The notes beneath the pieces were generated by a model, which was not told the origin of the DNA, made no database searches, and saw only the letters and a list, made by a program, of their open reading frames with translations. Shown here piece by piece: positions 17,634 through 23,703 of a stretch of DNA of 23,703 nucleotides. The translations under genes and the position numbers were made by a program. Positions within the stretch are counted from its first letter, which is position 1. The number at the start of each line of letters is the position of its first letter. Source of the stretch: JBBABP01 sp041657585 (GTDB lineage Bacteria; Patescibacteriota; Gracilibacteria; Absconditabacterales; Absconditicoccaceae); contig JBBABP010000011.1 in assembly GCA_041657585.1 (NCBI GenBank), forward strand, positions 1 through 23,703, in the 5' to 3' direction.

Positions 17634-17667
17634 TTAATTCTCAATTGTTAAAAGTAAATGCTTTTTT

Positions 17668-17695
17668 AATGTAACAAAAATAAGCTTGATGTCAA
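17668..17695 (-). promoter_or_regulatory. Putative cysS promoter
   Basis: On the minus strand a consensus TTGACA (17695-17690), 16 bases, TACATT (17673-17668), about 35 bases upstream of the ATG at 17633. Confidence 0.45.
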
Positions 17696-17767
17696 ACAAA
17701 AATTGACTTGACTTTTGCGGACGAAGGATTACTTTTAAATATCAAACAATAAATTACATTATTATGT

Positions 17768-17899
17768 ATGGAAAAAACTATTAACGCCATTAATAATGGC
17801 AAAGGAATAACGGATAAACAAATAGTTGTATATGGAATTATTTATATAATTGTGTGGGTAGGATTTTGTTTATTCACTTATCTAATAACACAATTCTAA
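17768..17899 (+). CDS. Tiny single-span membrane protein
   Basis: 43 aa: a polar N-terminus MEKTINAINNGKGITDK, then one membrane helix (about 19-41, IVVYGIIYIIVWVGFCLFTY). Not recognised. It has four glycines, all GGN. A strong terminator 50 bases downstream and an independent upstream gap argue that it is a transcribed gene. Confidence 0.5.
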   Translation: MEKTINAINNGKGITDKQIVVYGIIYIIVWVGFCLFTYLITQF

Positions 17900-17948
17900 A
17901 CGCAATTGTAAATAATTCAAATCTTTTCAAATCTTTATAAAAAATTAG

Positions 17949-17983
17949 ACCTTTTCCGATTATTATCGGGGAAGGTTTTTTTT
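17949..17983 (+). terminator. Strong Rho-independent terminator
   Basis: ACCTTTTCCGAT pairs fully with ATCGGGGAAGGT (two G-U pairs), loop TATT, then eight T residues. It closes the transcript of the tiny membrane protein. Confidence 0.85.
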
Positions 17984-18049
17984 ACTTGAAATTTTGTGGT
18001 TAAACATTAAAAAATCCCTTAAGTGTTGTTTTAACACTGTTTTAGCAGA

Positions 18050-18140
18050 CTTGCCCGCCTCTATGTTTGGTGGGATAGGAATTTAAATAAGAATTATTGA
18101 AATTCCTATGTGGTTAAAAAAAATCTGACTTTAAAATATT
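18050..18140. repeat. Dispersed intergenic element, copy 3
   Basis: Head hairpin CCCGCC/GGTGGG around TCTATGTTT, then AGGAATTT...AAATTCCT inverted arms. The block 18085-18118 matches 8388-8421 at 32 of 34 bases, and an AAAATCTGACTTTAAAA tail follows. It fills the gap before the DUF1015 gene; the gap 17984-18163 has no gene. Confidence 0.6.
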
Positions 18141-18163
18141 TTATATTTTAATCTTAATACTTA

Positions 18164-19474
18164 ATGAAATTATTTTTTGAAGATATCGGCGTTAAAATTC
18201 CAGAAATATATTTGCCGAATAAAAATATTGATATGAAAAAACGATCTGTGGTTGCTTGTGATCAATATACATCTCAACCTGAATATTGGCAAGAAGTTGA
18301 AAAATTTTGTAAATGAAATCTATCTACTTTGAACATAGTTTTTCCTGAAATTTATTTGGAAGACAAAGATAAAGAAGAAAAAATTCAAAATATTCAAAAA
18401 AATATGAAAGAATATTTGGCAAAATGAATATTGGAAAATATATGACATTGTTTTGTTTATGTAGATAGAAAAACTTCTGAAGTTCAATCTAGAAAATGAT
18501 TGATTGTTACACTTGATTTGGAAAAATACGATTATAACAAATGATCAAAAACTCTTATCAGAGCTACCGAATGAACTGTTTTAGATAGATTACCACCAAG
18601 AATAAAAATTAGAGAAAATGCATCGTTGGAATCTCCACATATTATGGTTTTGATTGATGATGAAGAATATACTGTAATCAATCCTCTGGAGAAAAACTTA
18701 GAAAAATTAGAAAAATTATATGACTTTGATTTGATGATGAATTGATGACATATCAGATGATATAAAATAAATGATGAAGAAATAATTGAAAATATAATTA
18801 ACGCATTAGAAAAATTAAAAGAAAGAAGTAATTTGCTTTTTGCTGTATGAGACTGAAATCATTCTTTGGCTACTGCTAAAGCTATATGGGAAAATAAAAA
18901 AATCACATTGTCAGATAAAGAAAAAATAGATCATCCTGCAAGATTTGCTCTAGTTGAACTTGTAAATGTGCATGATGAATGATTGGAATTTCATCCAATA
19001 CACAGGATACTTTTTAATGTTGATTATGACAAATTATTCGGCTCTATGTCAAATTTTTATAAAAAAATTTGATCTACTTTCGAGTTACATTTTGATGAAA
19101 GCGAAAAAGATGAACTAAAAGAATTAAAAAAATTAAATGATGTTCATTTTATAAAATTTGTAAATAATAAATGAACTTGATATATTAAAATCAAAAATCC
19201 AAAAGCTAATTTAGAAGTGGGAACATTACAAATATTTTTAGATGAATTTTTAAAAAATAATTCAGAAAGTAAAATTGATTATGTTCATGGCAAAAAAGTT
19301 GTTGATGAAATTTGAACTAAAGATTGAAATATTTGATTTTATTTGCCAGTAATGGATAAAAAAGATTTGTTTAGAACAGTAATTATTGATTGAGCATTAC
19401 CAAGAAAAACTTTTTCTATGTGAGAAGCCGAAGAAAAAAGATTTTATTTAGAATGTAGAAAAATTATAGAATAA
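18164..19474 (+). CDS. DUF1015 family protein
   Basis: 436 aa, the normal size of this family. Recognisable pieces: VACDQYTSQPEYWQEVE near residue 30, TLIRATEGTVLDRLPPRIKI (about 130), SPHIMVLIDDEE, and the conserved FAVGDGNHSLATAKAIWE (about 227-244). Later come EFHPIHRILFNV, VDYVHG-like and FYLPVMDKKDLFRTVIIDGA, and the C-terminal PRKTFSMGEAEEKRFYLE block. The biochemical role of DUF1015 proteins is not settled. The GDGNHS and FHPIHR motifs look like an active or ligand site, and distant relation to ParB/SerK-type folds has been proposed for similar proteins. Several motif glycines are TGA. It stands alone on the plus strand, with no Shine-Dalgarno. Confidence 0.85.
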
Positions 19475-19574
19475 AATTTAATTGTATTAAAGTTTTATGT
19501 TGATATTCAATCTCAAATATTTATTAATAGCATTAATTTAATTAAAAATGTTTTAATAATTTAACAATGAGTAA

Positions 19575-19642
19575 TAATAAAAAGAACAAAATCTGATTTA
19601 GATCTTGTCCTTTTATCTATTTAAGCATAAGACTTCACTACG
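19575..19642 (-). ncRNA. Candidate orphan small RNA upstream of rpoD
   Basis: A consensus promoter (19649-19676) and a terminator (19579-19614) on the minus strand bracket about 68 bases with no plausible reading frame (ATGCTTAAATAG, a four-codon frame including the stop). The predicted RNA begins near GTAGTGAAGTC and ends in the hairpin and U-run. It is antisense to no gene and divergent from rpoD. If it read through, it would run against the 3' end of the DUF1015 mRNA. The gap 19475-19779 otherwise holds only the AT-rich rpoD leader. Confidence 0.45.
19579..19614 (-). terminator. Terminator of the candidate small RNA (possibly bidirectional)
   Basis: On the minus strand AAAAGGACAAGATC pairs with GATTTTGTTCTTTT over 14 positions (two G-U pairs) with a 7-base loop. 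The stem's U-rich 3' arm runs into further T residues. On the plus strand two A-C mismatches weaken it, so the minus orientation is favoured, though it could also end the DUF1015 transcript. Confidence 0.7.
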
Positions 19643-19648
19643 CTTTAT

Positions 19649-19676
19649 ATTATACATATATTTTTTTATTTGTCAA
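19649..19676 (-). promoter_or_regulatory. Consensus sigma-70 promoter pointing away from rpoD
   Basis: TTGACA (19676-19671), 16 bases, TATAAT (19654-19649) on the minus strand, both hexamers matching consensus exactly. No protein gene lies downstream on that strand. Confidence 0.65.
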
Positions 19677-19779
19677 ATATATTTATTATATAAATTTTTA
19701 GGACTTTTAAAGCCAAGTTTAGTACATTAAATTTTTAAAATATTAAATTTTTTAATTTTTTATATAAAAAAACCAATTG

Positions 19780-21045
19780 ATGCAAAAAGTTAAAAAACAA
19801 TTACGAGATAGTTTTCAAGATGATATAAGTGAGCTAACTAAACCATTACAAGAATTATTAAAGCAATGATTTAATTCTTGAGAAATAAACGAAGAAGACG
19901 TAATAGCTGATATTGATGATATGGATTTGAATATAAAAATCATTGAAAAATTTTATGATCTTGCAGAAAAAATCTGAATAAAAATCATAACTATAGAAGA
20001 AATACTTGAAAAAGAAGCACAACAAATCAAAAAAGAAACTAAACTTGGTAAAATCGAATTATATGACAATTGATGACGCAACAATAATGTTCAATTCAAA
20101 GATTTCATAAAACTATATTTTAACGATATATCCAAAATTCCTCTTTTGACTGCAGAAGAAGAAAAAGATATTTCAAAACGCATAAAAAAATGAGACGAAG
20201 AAGCAAAAAAAAGACTAATTGAATCTAATCTCAGACTTGTAATTAGTATTGCTAAAAGATTTTTTTGATCTAGATTGAGTTTTTCTGATTTAATACAAGA
20301 ATGAAATATTTGACTTATCAAAGCTATTGAAAAATTTGATCCAGACAAAGAATTTAAATTTTCTACTTATGCTACTCGATGGATCAAACAATCAATTACA
20401 AAAGCAATTGCAGATATGACAAAACATGTTAGAATACCAGTTCATTTGATAGATGAAATAAACTCATATAATAAAACATATCAATTATTATTCCAAAAAT
20501 TATGAAGAGAACCAACATCAAAAGAAATATGACAAAAACTTGGTTTTCCAATAAAAAAAATTAAAAAATTAGAAGAAGTAATATTTGGGAATGTGTCTTT
20601 GGACAGAGAAGTTGGTGACGAATGAAGAGATACTTTAGCAGATTTAATTGAAGATTGAAACACATTAAGGCCTGATCAGTTTGCAGAAAAAAATACATTG
20701 AGAAACAATCTTGATATGATATTATCTATGCTTGATGATAGAGAAGCAAAAATCGTTAAAATGAGATATGGTATTGATTGACCTAGATATACATTAGAAC
20801 AAGTTTGAGAAGAATTTGATGTTACTAGAGAAAGAGTAAGACAAATTGAACAAAAAGTTATTCAGAAATTAAAAGAACATACATGATTACAAAAAATACT
20901 TTGAATTGAAGATGATGTTGCTAAACTAGAATTTGGAAAAAAGAAAAAAAATAAAATAAAATCTAAAAAAAACGAAGATGATTTTGAAGAAGAATATGAA
21001 GAAAAAGAATATTTGAGTAGATTCGATGATGACTATGAATTATAA
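19780..21045 (+). CDS. rpoD: Primary RNA polymerase sigma factor RpoD/SigA
   Basis: 421 aa. Unlike the factor at 11753 it has a region 1.1-like N-terminus (PLQELLKQGFNSGEINEEDV, ending in AEKIGIKII, residues 1-80) and an acidic linker. Region 1.2 begins DFIKLYFNDISKIPLLTAEE (from 108). Region 2 contains NLRLVISIAKRFFGSRLSFS, DLIQEGNIGLIKAIEKFDPD and KEFKFSTYATRWIKQSI. Region 3 has HVRIPVHLIDEI, and region 4 has MRYGIDGPRYTLEQVGEEF and VTRERVRQIEQKV (from 348). A Lys- then Glu/Asp-rich tail of about 40 residues ends the protein. It directs core polymerase to housekeeping promoters, consistent with the TTGACA/TATAAT-like sites noted here. TGA encodes most glycines. It is followed on the same strand by gyrB after a 139-base repeat-rich spacer. 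Confidence 0.95.
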
Positions 21046-21184
21046 AAAAAGGTTACAAAGGTTTCAAAGCATCAAAGGCCTCAAAGGCCTCAAAGTAATA
21101 ATAAAATAAAGAGATTTAATTTGAAACATCTGTAGCCCTTGTAGCCCCTGAAACATTTAAAAATTTTAAATTTTAAATTATATA
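21046..21184. repeat. Word-repeat spacer between rpoD and gyrB
   Basis: GGTTACAAA, GGTTTCAAA, GCATCAAA, GGCCTCAAA and GGCCTCAAA follow each other with an 8-9-base period. After about 40 bases come GAAACATCTG, TAGCCCTTG, TAGCCCCTGAAAC, partly inverted to the first words (GTTTCA/TGAAAC). The last part (ATTTAAAAATTTTAAATTTT and on) has an 8-base period running into the gyrB start. It resembles the glyA-holB spacer in design but not in sequence. Confidence 0.6.
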
Positions 21185-23086
21185 ATGACAAATCTGGATT
21201 CAAAAAATTATGATGCCTCTCATATCAAAGTATTGGAATGATTGGAACCAGTTAGACAAAGACCTTGAATGTATATATGATCAACTGATGAAAAATGATT
21301 ACATCATTTAGTACAAGAAATAGTAGATAATGCTGTAGATGAAGCATTGGCTGGACATTGTAGCACCATTACAACTGTTTTGAATGAAGACTGATCTGTA
21401 ACAATACATGATAATGGTAGATGAATTCCTGTAGATATACATACTAAAACTTGAAGATCAGCATTGGAAATGGTTTTCACTATGCTTCATGCTTGATGAA
21501 AATTTGATAAAGATACGTATAAAATTTCTTGATGATTGCACTGAGTTTGAGCCTCTGTTGTAAATGCACTTTCAGAACGGCTTGAAGTAACTGTTTATAA
21601 AGACTGAAAAAAATACAGACAAAAATATAAAAGATGAATACCTGAAAGTGAAGTGCAAGAAATATGAGAAAGCGATAAAATTTGAACAACAGTAAAATTT
21701 ATGCCAGATCCGAAAATTTTCGAAACAACTGAATTTTCTCAATCAATAGAAATTGCTAGGATGAAACAGTCAGCTTATTTGACTCCTTGAGTAACATTTA
21801 ATCTTGTAAATAAAAAAACTTGATTTAAACAAAGATTTTATTTTCAATGATGAATTAAAACTCGGCTCAAAAATTTAGTTTGAGAACAACAAAAATTATG
21901 ATCATCTTGTCACATCAATCAAGAATGAGAAAATTGCCAAGCAGAAATAGCTTTCCAATTTGTAAACACGACTAATGATCATTTACTTTCATTTGCAAAT
22001 AATATTCCAACAACTGATTGATGAAGTCATGTGTTGTGATTTAGGTCTGCATTGCTAAGTGCGATAAATGAAACAGCAAAAGTAAGAGACAAAATAGATA
22101 AAAAAATCTGAGAATTTCAATATTCTGATGTGACAGATTGACTGTATGCGATTATTTCTGTGAAAATTCCAGAACCACAATTTGAATGACAGACAAAATG
22201 AAAATTATGAAATAGTTATGTAAGAACTGAAGTAGAAAAGATAGTTTACAATTATCTCAAAGATTATTTTGTAAAAAATGAATGAGAGTTTGATAAAATA
22301 TTTCAAAAAATTGAATTAGCCGCTAGAGCTAGATTAGCCGCCAAACTTGCTAAAGAAACAGTACTTAGAAAAAATATTTTAGCTTGATGAGTATTGCCAG
22401 GCAAATTAGCTGATTGTGCCCAAAAAGATAAAAAATGAACTGAACTTTACATAGTAGAGTGAGATTCTGCATGATGAAGTGCTAAACAAGGTCGTGACAG
22501 TAAATTCCAAGCGATACTCCCGCTTAGAGGTAAAATATTAAACACTGAACAAGCTGTAATACAAAAAATATTAGCAAATAATGAAGTAAAATCTTTGATA
22601 ACAGCAATTTGAACTTGAGTAAAAGATAATTTTGATTTTGAATGATTAAGATATGAAAAAATTATAATAATGACTGATGCCGATGTTGATGGCGCCCATA
22701 TTAGAACTTTATTGCTAACATTTTTTTTCAGATTTATGAGACCATTGATAGAACATGGCCATGTTTATGCTGCCTGTCCTCCTATATATAGATTTGCTCA
22801 ATGAAAAAAAGAAACATTTATATACGATGAAGAACATACTCCAGAAATGTACTGATTTGAAAAAGATAAAACAGAAATTCAAAGATATAAAGGTTTATGA
22901 GAAATGAATGCAGAACAACTTTGGGAAACAACAATGAATCCTTTAAATAGAACAATAAAACAAATAAATATAGAAGATGCCGAAGAAGCAGATAGATTAT
23001 TTAGAATATTAATGTGAGAAGACGTTCAATCTAGAAAACATTTTATTTTGACGCATGCAAAATCCGTAAAAGATATAGACATTTAA
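21185..23086 (+). CDS. gyrB: DNA gyrase subunit B
   Basis: 633 aa, GyrB size. GHKL ATP-binding domain: VLEGLEPVRQRPGMYIGST (16-34; five of these glycines... mostly TGA), EIVDNAVDEALAGH with the catalytic/metal residues E45 and N49, DNGRGIPVDIH, and GGKFD...GGLHGVGASVVNALS. The Toprim domain shows YIVEGDSAGGSAKQGRD (E425), LPLRGKILN, and MTDADVDGAHIRTLLLTFF (DADVD 498-502), then YKGLGEMN and the LMGEDVQSRKHFI ending. Together with GyrA it introduces negative supercoils using ATP. QGRDSKFQAILPLRGKILN favours GyrB over ParE. No gyrA is in the window. Confidence 0.95.
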
Positions 23087-23125
23087 TATTAATTAAAAAA
23101 CTATATCACAAACACTAAAAAAGAG

Positions 23126-23158
23126 AAGCTGATTAAGTTTTAAAAATCAGCTTTTTTT
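23126..23158 (+). terminator. Rho-independent terminator of gyrB
   Basis: AAGCTGATT/AATCAGCTT, a 9-bp perfect stem with a 10-base loop, followed by T residues to 23158. Its T-run overlaps the first bases of the promoter of the next gene. Confidence 0.85.
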
Positions 23159-23185
23159 GACTTATTCGAAATTTCAGAGTAAAAT
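23157..23185 (+). promoter_or_regulatory. Putative promoter of the collagen-like gene
   Basis: TTGACT (23157-23162), 17 bases, TAAAAT (23180-23185). Transcription would start near 23192, about 22 bases before the ATG. Confidence 0.55.
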
Positions 23186-23213
23186 TGAATTGTTTAATTT
23201 ATAATTAATCTAA

Positions 23214-23703
23214 ATGACAAAAAAATGATTTAAAAGTTACTCCTTATTAAATAAAAAATCAAAAAAAACAAATATTATGAAATATCTTATAATATTTTTT
23301 TTAGGAGTTTCTATTAGTTTGTTTATAACGAAAGGTTTTGATATTTCTCCAAATATCAATAATGCTGTCCAATATATAAAAACAATTTTTGTTACTAGCT
23401 GATGAACAGATGATTCAACAAAATTAATATGACTTAATGATTCTTGAAAAATTTTTATCAATACTTGAATGTTAACTAATTGAACATCTCGAAATGATAA
23501 AGTTATATGAATTAATAGTTCTGGTTATTTGATTTATACAAGCATAGCGTGAAATACTGGTGCCACTTGAAATACTGGCGCTACTTGAAATACTGGTGCC
23601 ACTTGAAATACTGGTGCCACTTGAAATACTGGTGCCACTTGAAATACTGGTGCCACTTGAAATACTGGTGCCACTTGAAATACTGGTGCCACTTGAAATA
23701 CTG
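23214..23703 (+). CDS. Membrane-anchored collagen-like protein (partial, runs off window)
   Basis: 163 codons visible. A basic N-terminus (MTKKGFKSYSLLNKKSKKTN) precedes one membrane segment (about 23-39, YLIIFFLGVSISLFI), giving a signal anchor with the rest outside. Residues 42-112 contain short phrases such as STKLIGLNDSGKIFIN and DKVIGINSSGYLIYTS, which resemble beta-rich phage-tail or adhesin stalk units. From residue 113 a perfect Gly-X-Y repeat, GNTGAT, continues to the window edge. The first glycine of each unit is TGA and the second GGT/GGC. Bacterial collagen-like triple helices form surface filaments and adhesins, so a role in attachment to a host or prey cell is a reasonable inference. 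The real length and C-terminal domain are not visible. Confidence 0.85.
23550..23703 (+). repeat. 18-bp tandem repeat encoding GNTGAT
   Basis: Eight complete units of TGAAATACTGGTGCCACT plus ten bases of a ninth. Only unit 2 differs (GGCGCT for GGTGCC). Such near-identity implies recent expansion or active homogenisation; the array continues past the window. Confidence 0.95.

Noticed and set aside
19567..19701. 44-residue plus-strand frame starting MSNNKKNK
   Set aside because: It spans the hairpin and promoter of the candidate small RNA, has no motif, and its AT-rich second half looks like random sequence.
8560..23703. TGA read as tryptophan (Mycoplasma-type code 4)
   Set aside because: It would place Trp in Walker A loops and at collagen Gly positions, and true Trp sites use TGG.

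Overview
The window comes from an AT-rich bacterium that reads UGA as glycine (genetic code 25). That code is known from the candidate phyla Gracilibacteria (BD1-5/GN02) and Absconditabacteria (SR1). The evidence is internal: nearly every conserved gene is broken by in-frame TGA codons, and these fall exactly on invariant glycines. Examples are the Walker A loop and DELGRGTST motif of MutS, all three Walker A glycines of an FtsE-like ATPase, and the GyrB ATP-binding region. Tryptophan is TGG throughout, and genes end in TAA or TAG. I cannot tell from this window which of the two phyla it is. All coordinates below assume code 25.

Layout. 1-1826: a minus-strand beta-propeller protein with a Bacteroidota type IX secretion sorting domain, which has no TGA codon and looks foreign. 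1995-5019: plus-strand PLP amino-acid decarboxylase, a small membrane protein and an ATP-grasp protein. 5032-8334: minus-strand holB-like clamp-loader subunit, glyA, and a 5'-truncated uvrB. 8560-11286: mutS on plus. 11350-13907: a small Cys-rich protein (-), a Bacteroidota-type primary sigma factor (+), an unknown protein (-) and an FtsE-like ATPase (-). 14249-15870: pheS and two small genes (+). 16122-17633: cysS (-). 17768-19474: a tiny membrane peptide and a DUF1015 protein (+). 19780-23086: the organism's own RpoD and gyrB (+). 23214 to the window end: a membrane-anchored collagen-like protein with a GNTGAT repeat in which alternate glycines are TGA (+, cut by the window).

Most of the content is housekeeping: replication and repair, transcription initiation, aminoacylation and one-carbon metabolism, as expected for a small, probably host-dependent cell. 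Three things are unusual. First, there are two independent signs of contact with Bacteroidota: an unrecoded type IX cargo gene and a recoded Bacteroidota-like sigma factor. Second, phase-perfect 7-bp-period DNA arrays (77-112 bp) lie directly against the start codons of glyA, ftsE and pheS, and Shine-Dalgarno sites are absent from all TGA-using genes. Third, there are several short palindromic dispersed elements, one of them inside the mutS coding sequence.

No tRNA, rRNA, CRISPR array or transposase gene was recognised. A perfect sigma-70-type promoter paired with a terminator upstream of rpoD suggests one orphan small RNA.
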